This document shows positions 42,314 through 51,989 of a DNA stretch of 64,000 nucleotides, one piece after another. This stretch comes from Prorocentrum cordatum. Taxonomy: Eukaryota > Sar > Dinophyceae > Prorocentrales > Prorocentraceae. The notes beneath the pieces are model-generated. The model was not told the DNA's origin and did no database searches. It saw only the letters and a program-made list of their open reading frames with translations. The position numbers were made by a program, and so were the translations under genes. Each line of letters starts with the position of its first letter. The stretch's first letter is position 1. The DNA is taken from contig CAUYUJ010003891.1 of NCBI GenBank assembly GCA_963575745.1, positions 516,693 through 580,692 on the forward strand, given 5' to 3'.

Positions 42314-44133
42314 GAGTTCAAGACGCTGAAATTACCAACCTGCCTCCATTGGTCCAACGGCGTATTTTCATCAATAGCTACTGGATCCTGCGGCCCGCGA
42401 GGGCCCTGAGGTCCCCCGCGGCCGCCTCCACCATCCGAGGGATCTGAATCCCCGGGGCTTCCTGGAGGCGATTTGCATGGTCGTTCGCCGTGATCATCGC
42501 CGCGCGTCGACATGATCTCGGTAGTCGGAGCGTCACTCTTGTCGCCCCCTTCTCCGTCCTGTCCCGCCCCGCCCGACGACTTAGTCGCCGTCGGCCCCGC
42601 AGTGCCATCCATTGAGGATGGGCGGTAATTGGCGAGAATGTTGTCGTCGGTAGACCCTGTCAATTTGACATTAATTGAGAATCCATTCTCAGGGGTGCTC
42701 GGCTTAGCCGGGCCCTCTAGGGCAGGGCCGGGAACAGTAAAGTTGTCGCGCAACAGCGGCCTCACAGGAGTGTCTCGTGAAAGCAACGGCAAGTCCAATG
42801 AACTCGAGGTGAGCCCTTTTCCTTGTGTATTTTCAGCATGCGGAGTCGGATTCCTGATGATGGCTTTAAGCCTCATCATTCTTTTCTCTGGCTCAGCTGC
42901 GTTCGCCATGGCCGCTTCTTCTCGCGCGCTGGCGGCTGACCTTTCATTCTTCCGTGCAACACATTTGGAACATCTTCCAGTGCTCGCGTCGAAATGATCC
43001 CCACAAGCCGGCGAGCCACAGCCAGCGCAATTACCCGTCCTCGGGCGAAAGCAAGCCGAACAAAACTGAGCCACGATGGAACTCTCTGCTTGAATTTCTC
43101 CCCTTTCTGCGGGTGGAGGCTGCGCTATCGCCCTTGCCAGCGGGGTTGACGATCCCGCGTATGCTACATTTGTCAAGTCGGACTGTAATGGAACGGATAC
43201 AGTGCCAGACGACTGAGCCGCTGACAATAGACGCATGTTCGTCCCAGTCGGCTTGGCCGGCGGACATTTAGCATTGCTCGATTGCGCGCGCTGCAGGGGT
43301 GCTCTGGCTTCTTCATGCGATCAAAGTTCTTCCACATATTGATTGTTCCGGTCAGCTATCTTCGCAGCTACTGCTTGGGTGTTATCCACTTCCAGCCTGG
43401 CGTTTTTAAGTTCTTCTTGTATGGTCTGCTTTTCTCGTTCCGCCCTGACTGTAGCGATTTGTTCTCCTTCTACTCTAGCCGCCGCAACTGCCGCGGTGAC
43501 CGTTTCGGCATTAACAGACTGATTGGTTGCCGCCGCAACGGCCTGTCGTTCCGAAGCCAACATTTCAAAATATTTGTTTTCGGCCTCTATTTCCGCCTGC
43601 CGCTTAGCGGCCGCGGTCTGATGATAGATTTGCCCCATCTGTTATCGTTCTCGCTCTCTGGCGGCCATAGCTAGGGCGAGTCTTTCAGCCTCTAACGTCT
43701 TCCGAACTTCTGCCATGGTTGCAGTCATCTCCTCTCGATCCAGACGGGCCCTTTCGGCCAACTGTGCTTCGCTGGCGAGGAAGTCTCGCTGGGCGTTAGC
43801 CTCAGCTAGCCTAGCCTGATCCTGAATAGTTTGCATGAGGAGATCTGTGAAATTGTGCTCGTCCACAGGAAAGCACTCTATACACAACCATTGGACACTA
43901 CACTTGGGGCATACATCGGAGCAACTCTTACAATCTGGGTGCCTACACGCACCTTCTGGCCTGTCGGCTTTCCCTGGGCATCTGCTTTCCGCCTGAGGCG
44001 CGCAGTCGACGTTTGGGTTGCAGCATTCCTCCATTATGGAGATCGTACTGTTGCTCCTTGAATAAAATCTCGCCCCCTGATCTTGGCATGTTGGGTCTTC
44101 CCCTACTAGACGCATTCGATCTGGTGCGAACAA
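42310..44133 (-). pseudogene. gag-like N-terminal region: two Cys/His clusters and a coiled coil
   Basis: One reading frame runs from 44133 to 42310 with two in-frame stops, TAA (43644-43642) and TGA (43323-43321). First Cys/His cluster: CRHPDCKSCSDVCPKC then WLCIEC. Next, a Glu/Ala/Arg-rich heptad region (RLAEANAQRDFLASEAQLAE to QTIQEELKNARLEVDNTQ), a probable coiled coil of about 190 residues. Second cluster, after 43236: CSACF, CAGCGSPACGDHF and CSKC, giving eight ligands (C59, C62, C70, C73, C78, H81, C89, C92 counted from the 43236 ATG), B-box/RING-like spacing for two zincs. The end is Gly/Pro/Asp-rich. Arrangement suggests a structural or RNA-binding protein. No exact family named. Confidence 0.6.
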
Positions 44134-44563
44134 AAATACTTTCTGGGGGTTTAGGTACGTCTAAGAGCTCCTCATCCCTCTCGTCCTGTGTTATTAGCTG
44201 AGTGTACGAAGCTGGTTGTCCAACCATGTCCTCAACCTCAGCAGCAGCTGGTATCGAGGGTTGCCAGTCGCCTGAGGTGACTGCAAGACGATAGAAACCT
44301 TCTTTCAGTGGTGAGACGTTTAAGTCATAATCCTCGTTTCTCTGCTTCTTGAGTTGAGGTGCAGGGGTCCGTCCTGTGGACTCCCTCTCATGCTTCGCCT
44401 GAATATCAGTCCTGTCCGCCTGAGGCGTCAGGATACTGGTATCTTCATCAGGCCCATCTGGGGACCACCTCTCGCCTTGGGCGGGGTGGTCTTCTTCCAT
44501 CATTAGGGACAATTCTCGGCTCAGAGAGATTTCGTTGTTGATATTGTCAACATCTTCCTCCAT
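43943..44563 (-). CDS. first frame of the retroelement (206 codons)
   Basis: Starts MEEDVDNINNEISLSRELSL, the first ATG after the 73-bp leader array. It is acidic and hydrophilic, with PLKEGFYRLAVTSGDW and PASYTQLITQDERDEELLDV. It overlaps the next frame by 191 bp in a different phase, so a frameshift near 44060 probably joins them as one gag-like precursor. Three CCTGAGG-centred palindromes are in it (43990, 44265, 44411). No domain recognised. Confidence 0.5.
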   Translation of the reverse strand: MEEDVDNINNEISLSRELSLMMEEDHPAQGERWSPDGPDEDTSILTPQADRTDIQAKHERESTGRTPAPQLKKQRNEDYDLNVSPLKEGFYRLAVTSGDWQPSIPAAAEVEDMVGQPASYTQLITQDERDEELLDVPKPPESIFVRTRSNASSRGRPNMPRSGGEILFKEQQYDLHNGGMLQPKRRLRASGGKQMPRESRQARRCV

Positions 44564-44600
44564 TGAGTTTATTTCATGCTCTTTATCAATCGGGTCATCA

Positions 44601-45055
44601 CTGACCCCTCACGCAGATCCGCGGGGTCAGGGTCCTAAAACACATGGGATTTGCCACATTTCTGAAATTCGGCGCCACCCCTCACGCAGATCCGCGGGGT
44701 CAGGGTCCAAAAACACATGGGATTTGCCACATTTCTGAAATTCGGTGCCACCCCTCACGCAGATCCGCGGGGTCAGGGTCCAAAAACACATGGGATTTGC
44801 CACATTTCTGAAATTCGGTGCCACCCCTCACGCAGATCCGCGGGGTCAGGGTCCAAAAACACAGGGGACTTGCCACATTTCTGAAATTCGGTGCCACCCC
44901 TCACGCAGATCCGCGGGTCAGGGTCCAAAAACACAGGGGATTTGCCACATTTCTGAAATTCGGAACCACCCTTCACGCAGATCCGCGGGGTCAGGGCCCA
45001 AAAACACAGGGGATTTGCCACATTTCTGAAATTCGGTACCACCCTTCACGCACAT
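44601..45055. repeat. 73-bp tandem repeat in the element leader
   Basis: The landmark CTCACGCAGATCCGCGG starts at 44608, 44681, 44754, 44827 and 44900, then CTTCACGCAG near 44971 and CTTCACGCAC near 45044: six units of 73 bp (one of 72) plus a partial seventh. Units differ at few positions. Located between the upstream LTR-like repeat and the first ATG, so it would be 5' untranslated sequence of the element. Confidence 0.93.
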
Positions 45056-45180
45056 CCATCGCAAGGCGTGGTAACCCAAACTGCGAGAACTCCCTCGGCC
45101 CTTTAATCGCAAGGTGTGGTAACCAAGCCCGTAAACCATACACGTCTTACCAATCGCCAGGTGTGGTAACCCCTCTTGTG
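45056..45180. repeat. three GGTTACCACRCCTTGCGAT motifs
   Basis: On the minus strand GGTTACCACGCCTTGCGAT, GGTTACCACACCTTGCGAT and GGTTACCACACCTGGCGAT occur at about 50-bp intervals (plus-strand starts near 45058, 45108 and 45158). They lie between the leader array and the upstream LTR-like repeat. Confidence 0.8.
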
Positions 45181-45324
45181 ATCAGTTGGTTTTGCTGATT
45201 GCGAATCGGCTTCGCATGAAGTTTCGATACTGCTTCACGACAGCGCCAAGGCCTCATGACTTAGCTCTTCCATGGCCCATTCTCCGAGAGAGGGGGCCGG
45301 CGGCAGGGGGCGAAGCCCTTACGG

Positions 45325-45426
45325 ATCAAATAGCTGCATGCAGCGCAAGTTCAAGGCAGACAGTGCACAGCATGCAAGTATGTTTATAAGTGATAGTATT
45401 ATGAGGCGTAGAGGAGCATATTTACT
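45325..45426 (-). repeat. LTR-like direct repeat, upstream copy
   Basis: 102 bp matching 22906-23010. Sequence just inside (minus strand CCGTAAGGGCTTCGCCCC) does not show the TGGTATCAGAGC primer site common in copia elements. Outside are three CTGCAA(T/C)GTGTAGA units (45431-45487). Confidence 0.65.
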
Positions 45427-45519
45427 AAACTGCAACGTGTAGAAGCTACACATTGGAGATCTGCAATGTGTAGACCTGCAATGTGTAGAGCCAGGTACAT
45501 GTTGCAGTTTTGATGCTGT

Positions 45520-46820
45520 GGCCACTCGTTACGACGACGATATTGGTTACGACGGCGATGCAAACGGCGATGACAAACGAGATACGTACGACGACGACGC
45601 CAACAACGATATAGACAGCGAGGGCCAGAACGATGAATATGTTGTCGGCGACGCTGACGGTGAGGACGATGACGATGTCGACGACGATGCCGACGATGAC
45701 GACACTGACGATGGCGAGGATGGTCCCAACGACGATACGACCACGATGACGACGACCACGAACCACGACCACGCACGGCGAAGCGACCACGACGACGTCG
45801 ACGGACGTGCCCACGACGACGACCACCACCACGACGGCGACGACCACGACGACGACCACGACCATCACGACGACCACGACCATGACCACGACGACGACCA
45901 CGACAACGACAACAACGACCACGACCACGACTACAACGACCACAACAATGACAACGACACTGAGCCCCGAATATGGCGACGACAACGATGACGACGACCA
46001 CTCCACGACCAGGACGACGACCACGACCACGACTTTGACGCCGACCACGACGACGACCAAGACGACGACGAGGACCGCGACCACGGCCACCACGACGACG
46101 ACGGCAACATAGACGACGACGACGGGCACGACGACGACCACGACGAGGACGACCACGACCACGACCACGACGACCACCACAACGTTCACCATGCCGCCAC
46201 GACCATGACCACTACGACGACGACTACAACGACAACAACCGCGACCACGACGACGACGACGATCACGACCACGCGCAGGATCTCAGTCGAGACGACGACC
46301 ACGACCACGTCCACGACCACAACGGCGACGATGACGACGACGCCAATCGCGAGCACGCCGACGTCGACGACGACCACGGACGACGATCACGACAATGACG
46401 ACGACCACGGCGAAGCGACCACGACGACGATCAAGATACCGACGACGACCAAGACCACGACGACGACGACGACGACGACCACGACCACAACCACGACCAC
46501 GACGACGACGTCGACCACGACAACTACGACGACCACCTCGATCGCAACGACGACGACGACCACGACAACGCCAACGTCGACCAACACGAATGCAACGACG
46601 ACGACAACCGAGGCGAAAATAGCAACCACGACGACGACCACGACCGCGACGACAACGACCACGACGACGACCACGACGACGACGACGACGACGACCACGA
46701 CGACTACGACCACGACCGCGACGACTACGACCACGATTACGCTGCCGACGACGACGACGACCACCGAGACGACGACGAACACGACGACGACGACGACAAC
46801 GACGCCGGCCACGGGCCCCA
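45520..46820. repeat. GAC/CAC trinucleotide array (right arm)
   Basis: About 1.3 kb of GACGACGACCAC-type units. Frames are Asp/His, Thr or Arg repeats. Confidence 0.93.
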
Positions 46821-46829
46821 AGCAGCCGC

Positions 46830-47490
46830 CAGGTCTAGTCTGGGTGCGCGTACGACGCCACTCCGTTGGACCCTACAGGAGCCCACGAACGTGGCGACAA
46901 TGGCGCAAGTGGCAGCACCCCCAAAGAGCCGCGAGGTCTAGTCTGGATGCGCGTGTGACGCCACTCCGCTGATCCTCAAGAGAGCACACGAACGTGGCGA
47001 CAATTGCACAAGCTTCTGCACCCCCAACGAGCCGCGAGGTCTTGTCTTGGTGCGCGTAAGCGCTACTCTGTTGGACCCCCCCCCCAAGAGCTCACCAACG
47101 TGGTGACACCTGCGCACCCCAGGGAGCAAGCCGCGGGGTCTATTGTGGGCGCGCGTATGGCGCAACTCCGCTGGACCCCACAAGAGCCCACGAACGTCCA
47201 ATTGCGCAAATGGCAGCGCCCCCAGGAATCCGTGAGGTGTAATCTGCGTGCGCGTGTGACACCTTCCACTGATCTTCCCAGAAGCCCTGGTGCCGACAAT
47301 GGCGCAGACGGCGCCACCACCAAGGAGCCGTGAGGTTTTATCTGGGTTCGCGTACGACGCAATTTCGCTCGACCCCACAAGGGCCCGAAACAATGACGGC
47401 ACTTGCACAGGTGGCAACACCCCCAGGGGCCGCGGGTCTAGTCTGGAGCCTGGGTGCGCGCATCACGCCGCTCCGCTGGACCTCTCCCCG
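46830..47490. repeat. ~102-bp minisatellite (right arm)
   Basis: About seven units marked by CTCCGCTGGACC-like blocks near 46862, 46969, 47070, 47170, 47266, 47366 and 47471, each preceded by GTCTAGTCTGGGTGCGCG variants. Complement of the left-arm unit. Confidence 0.85.
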
Positions 47491-47830
47491 CGAAAGCGGC
47501 GACGCTTGCGCGGGGGGGGGGGGGAATCAGAAAGGAACCGGACGCTGGAGAGGGGAACAAAAACACGGGGTGCGTTATGAATGCAAATCTGGAGCGCGAT
47601 ACGGGCGTTTGCGTGTGGCGTCGGCGCGTGTCTGAAGTGTTGGCTGTGTTTAACAATTACGACTCTAATTTAGACACCTCATGCAAAGGCTGAAGTGGTT
47701 TCTGTTGCAAAGAAGCCTGCATTGCTTTCGTGCTTTGAAGCAGACGGTTGTTGTTGAAAAACGTCTACTGGGTTTAAGCGTTTTTCATGCTAGAAACACG
47801 TGTTTCATTGTTTGAAGCCGTTTTGAACTC

Positions 47831-48240
47831 GATACGACGCATCGGTTTTGATATTATACATTTGTCTGAACTGTTCTTCGTTGAGAAAAGATATGTTATA
47901 GTGCAACAATTATGATATTCGTTTTTCTATATGTGGCATATTTCTCATAAGTGGGTCACATCAACTACACAACTAAAACATATCTATGATACCGGAGAAA
48001 AAAACCCAATCAGGGCTGTAGGGCTAGGGGACTATAGGGCTAATGGCTATTGAGCTATAGGGCTATGGAGCTATACGGCTATAGAGTTGTAAGGCTATAG
48101 GGCTATTGGGCTATAGGGCTTAGAACTATAGGGCACCCCCGGGCACGCCTGGGCTTCCGGGCACCCAGGCACCGAGGCACCCGGGCACCCCCGGGCACCC
48201 CCCGGGCACCCTGGCGTGCAGCGAAAATCGGCGACAAACC
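47831..48240. repeat. AT-rich spacer, then GGGCTATA and CCGGGCACC repeats
   Basis: AT-rich to about 48010, then about fifteen GGGCTATAG-type units (48012-48130) and a CCCGGGCACCC-type run (48133-48215). No gene recognised. Confidence 0.75.
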
Positions 48241-48329
48241 TAACCTAAACATATGAATCCACTAGGACCCCTACAGAGGCAAACTCGGATTGGGGAATAA
48301 CAATGTATTTTCGGGTAGATGGCGGGCCT

Positions 48330-48440
48330 CTCAATGGACGACTGGACCGGACGACCAGGCGACCGGGCGACCAAACGACTGGACCGGGTGACTGGGCGAC
48401 CAGAACGGGCGACAAGCAACCGGACCAGGCGACCCGACGA
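48330..48440. repeat. GACCGGGCGACC array
   Basis: Same unit type as 20057-20290 and 49970-50395. Confidence 0.8.
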
Positions 48441-48711
48441 TAGGTGGCCACACGCGAACCCTACCCCTACCCCCCACGATTTCTGAGGGGGAGGGTGGGG
48501 TTCACTTCGCTCGGGAACTCCCGAACGAAATTATACAGAATTTTGGTCATCCACTGGTAGATTTCCAAGGTGAATGCTATCATCCACTGGCAATCCAACA
48601 ACATCCACCGGAAACCAGCATCCACGGGCAATCCAACATCCACCAGAAGTCCGGGACGGGGGTCGGGCCGTCTCGGGGTCACAGATGCTGACTTTGCCAG
48701 CAGGTTGATAA

Positions 48712-48888
48712 TGACTACCTACCAGACCACCCCAACCCAACCCGAAGACCCGAATTTGACCCGAATTTCGGGTTGGGGGGGGGTACGGATACCATGTGTT
48801 TTTCCAACGTTTCCCGACCCCCCCCCACTGGAAATCGAGGATAAATTTGGGCCTTCGGATTGGGTTGGGGTGGTTTGGTGGGTGGTGA
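48712..48888. mobile_element. MITE-like element, family B, copy 3
   Basis: 177 bp with family B termini and a perfect 5-bp duplication GATAA (48707-48711 and 48889-48893). The extra 8-9 bp relative to copies 1 and 2 is a duplicated GACCCGAATT internal block. Confidence 0.93.
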
Positions 48889-49067
48889 GATAAAGCACTG
48901 GTCGACGAGGTTGGGGCGAGGTGGGCGATCACGAGAAAAGGTGCGCGGGGGGAACGGAGAGGGCCGGGATCCCGCCGCAGGCCGTGCGTAGACCTGCCCC
49001 CCGCACTCCAGCGCTTCGGCCACGAAGGATGGTCTTGGCGCCCTGGACAACATCCACGGGTAAAACT

Positions 49068-49252
49068 GACATAGGGCAACGAAATCTATACATATCCACT
49101 GCTCCCAGGCCAGGCCCATCCTCAACCCCGCAGCGGTGTATACGCCACGCCCTCCTGGCTTGGCCAGGAGGGCGCATACACAGCTCCTGGGTTCAAGATG
49201 GGCATGGTCAGGGAGCAGTGGATATGTATAGATTTCGTCGCCCGATGACATC
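49068..49252. mobile_element. foldback hairpin element, family F, copy 2
   Basis: Arms of about 60 bp. The block ACGAAATCTATACATATCCA (49079 onward) and its complement near 49239 pair without mismatch over about 28 bp. The centre CCCTCCTGGCTTGGCCAGGAGGG is itself palindromic. The core matches copy 1 (3828-3846), whereas arm sequences differ in compensated fashion. Confidence 0.78.
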
Positions 49253-49324
49253 CACCGGAAGCGTAGGTACGTCCACCGAGAGTCGCGTTCAGCATCGTTT
49301 GGCAGTGTAATTCTGCGTTTTCCC

Positions 49325-49880
49325 CCACCTAGGCTCTGCCTAGAAGGGTTCTTACTCTCTCAGCTTAAAGGGGCCGGGCAGTGCACACCGCCCCGGCGGT
49401 TCCCCCAGTCCCCTGGGAGCGGTTCCCCCCAGTCCCCTGGGAGCTTTAGCTTTAGCTTAGCTTTAGCTTAGTTTTAGCTTAGCTGTAGCTTAGCTTTAGC
49501 TTAGCGTTTCGCTTAGCTTTTCGCTTAGCTTTTAGCTTAGCCTTTAGCTTAGCCTTTAGCTTAGCTGTAGCTTAGCTGTAGCTTAGCTTTACCTTAGCTT
49601 TAGCTTAGCTTTAGCTTAGCTGTGGTTTAGCTGTCGCTTAGCTGTAGCTTAGCTTTACCTTAGCTTTAGCTTAGCTTTAGCTTAGCTATAGTTTAGCTTT
49701 AGCTTAGCTGTTGCTCAGCTTTAGCTTAGCTTTAGCTTAGCTTTAGCTTAGCTGTGGTTTAGCTTTAGCTTAGCTTTAGCTTAGCCTTAGCTTAGCTTTA
49801 GCTTAGCGTTACTGTTACGACTAATGCTGCTTTCCTAGGGGGTTCCAACTCCTAGGTAGGGCCGCACTCTGGGATAATTC
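49325..49880. mobile_element. array-carrying element, family E, copy 1
   Basis: Left block: CACCTAGGCTCTGCCTAGAA, GGTTCTTACTCTCT, then AAAGGGGCCGGGCAGTG. Middle: about 370 bp of TTTAGCTTAGC units (49440-49808). Right block: CTCCTAGGTAGGGCCGC then CTCTGGGATAATTC. Left and right blocks recur at 59983-60645 around a different array. ACCTAGG and CCTAGGT form a short terminal inverted match. Confidence 0.75.
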
Positions 49881-49969
49881 TTCGTAAGCCCATGCGCCGG
49901 CAAACGACCAATAAAGCCAACATCCACCGGAAAACAAGCCAACGCGAGCGCAAGGTTCAAAAACAGCAA

Positions 49970-50395
49970 GAAGAACCTCGACCGAGCGACCGGGCGACAG
50001 GGCCAACGATCGGGTGACCAAACCGGGCGACCAAACGACGGGACCGGGCGACAAGCCTAGGCGACCGGGCCAGCGACTGGACGACCAAACGACCGGGAGA
50101 CCGGGCCAGCCACCGAACGACCGCGCGATCGGACGACCGAGCGAACGCACAACCGAACGACCGGACGACCGGACGACCGGGTGACTGGGCGACTGGACGA
50201 CCGGGCGACCAAGCGATCGGGCCAGCGACCAGACGACCGGGCGCCCCGACGACCGAGCGACCCCGCGATCGGGCCGGCAACTGACGACTGGGCGACTGGA
50301 CGACCAAACAATCATGCAGACGACCCGACCAGACGACCGGGCGACTGGGCGACCGGACGACCAGGCGACCAGGTGATCGGGCTAGCTGGATGGCG
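49970..50395. repeat. GACCGGGCGACC degenerate array
   Basis: Irregular units of GACGACCGGGCGAC and GCGACCAGACGACC. Frames are Arg/Ser/Pro/Val-rich. No gene. Confidence 0.85.
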
Positions 50396-50399
50396 CCAG

Positions 50400-50845
50400 C
50401 ATCCCCAGCAGAGTGACTTGAAAGTTTCGAAGTACATTGTTTTGAGCGTTGTTGGTCAGAATGAAGGGCTGAGCGGTCTTGCACTGACCCTGTGTCCGCG
50501 GTTGCTGCGGGCTTCCGCGGTCAACCCGCTAACCGCCTCGTGGCCCGTCCGCGAAACGTCTGGGGACCCGCCCAAGGTCCCGCCGGCGACTGCGCGGTCC
50601 AACCGATAGCCTTCTCGGGGCGCCCGTCCGCGGCTCGCCTAGTGACCCGCCCAAGGCCCGCCCGCGACCCAGAACCCCGACGTCATGATTTTTTCATGAC
50701 GCGACCCCCAGCGGTCCGGACCCATTCACCGGGACCGGCTTTTCATCCTGAGTCGTTTTTTGACGGTCCCGAGGGCCGGTAAGAGCCCCCACATGCCGAA
50801 AATCCGCCGATCCGGCGTGTGAGTTTCTGAGAGCGTGGGCTTGAG
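50400..50845. other. no gene recognised
   Basis: Ordinary GC-rich sequence. A short CATGATTTTTTCATG palindrome is at about 50683-50697. Nothing else supportable. Confidence 0.4.
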
Positions 50846-50849
50846 CTCG

Positions 50850-51608
<759 letters not shown>

Positions 51609-51989
51609 TCGCGTCATCGTCGTCGTCGTCGCTCGCGTCGTCGTCGTCGTCATCGCCGTCGTCGTCGTCGTCGTGGTCGTTGTCGTCGTCGCTGTCGTCG
51701 TCGTCGTCGACGTATTCGTTTTCGTCGTCGTTTTCGTCTCCTCGTCGTCGTTCATTTCCACAGGCACCCGGAGCGCCCCGGATCGGCGGCACTGGCCGGA
51801 GGCCACTACAATATAGAAAAACCTTCCGTCGTGATTTTTCCATGACTCGAGGAGGTCTGGGACCCATCCGAGACTGACTCGGTCAGCCTTGGGAGCGCGC
51901 GTCGAATGCATCCGCATCCCGGCCGCGCGCGTTGGTGAACAGCTGCCCGTGCTGCTTCCGCCTCCCCCTCCCGTCGTGCTCTCCTCGTT

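Larger units (their letters stand above)
23191..44432. repeat. dispersed CGRCTNAGYCG palindromes
   Basis: Exact copies start at 23191, 23753, 26335, 27322, 27813, 28580, 30019, 30582, 33052, 33082, 34693, 35667, 37201, 37936, 40948, 41537, 42577 and 42700. Variants with the same CTNAG centre and matched arms are at 23806 (ACGTCTGAGACGT), 25889 (TGGCTGAGCCA), 43599 (GCCGCTTAGCGGC), 43990 (CGCCTGAGGCG), 44417 and 44265-44283. A related class has a TTT, TTC or TTG loop (24486, 28163, 34747, 40867, 41710, 43249). Many have a paired outer stem (25883-25904, 33046-33067, 35997-36018, 37195-37216, 37927-37954, 42855-42878). I noticed none outside the retroelement. Confidence 0.88.
22906..45426 (-). 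mobile_element. giant Ty1/copia-type LTR-like retroelement, ~22.5 kb
   Basis: Bounded by two direct repeats (22906-23010 and 45325-45426). All recognisable coding lies on the minus strand in the order gag-like region, protease, integrase, reverse transcriptase, RNase H, which is Ty1/copia order (integrase before RT). After RNase H (about 34.8 kb) a further ~11.5 kb of closely packed minus-strand frames follows, including methyltransferase-like and 2'-phosphotransferase-like domains. A palindrome family found only inside the element is spread over both halves (23191-44432). In-frame stops and frameshifts show that this copy is inactive. Usual copia elements are about 5-6 kb, so the extra half is atypical. 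That it is one unit is inferred, because two adjacent elements cannot be fully excluded. Confidence 0.7.
45500..47830. repeat. right arm of the large inverted repeat
   Basis: Reverse-complement counterpart of 20650-22600: GAC array, then a ~102-bp minisatellite, then a block with GGGAACAAAAACACGGGG, then AT-rich sequence. Identity looks about 80-85% in the non-repetitive block and lower in the AT-rich tail. Confidence 0.85.

Noticed and set aside
44601-45055. Regular array as a CRISPR
   Set aside because: Units are contiguous 73-bp tandem repeats without variable spacers, in a eukaryotic context, and no cas-like gene is present.
51874-51886. CTGACTCGGTCAG palindrome outside the retroelement
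   Set aside because: Different centre from the CTNAG family and isolated; expected by chance in 64 kb.
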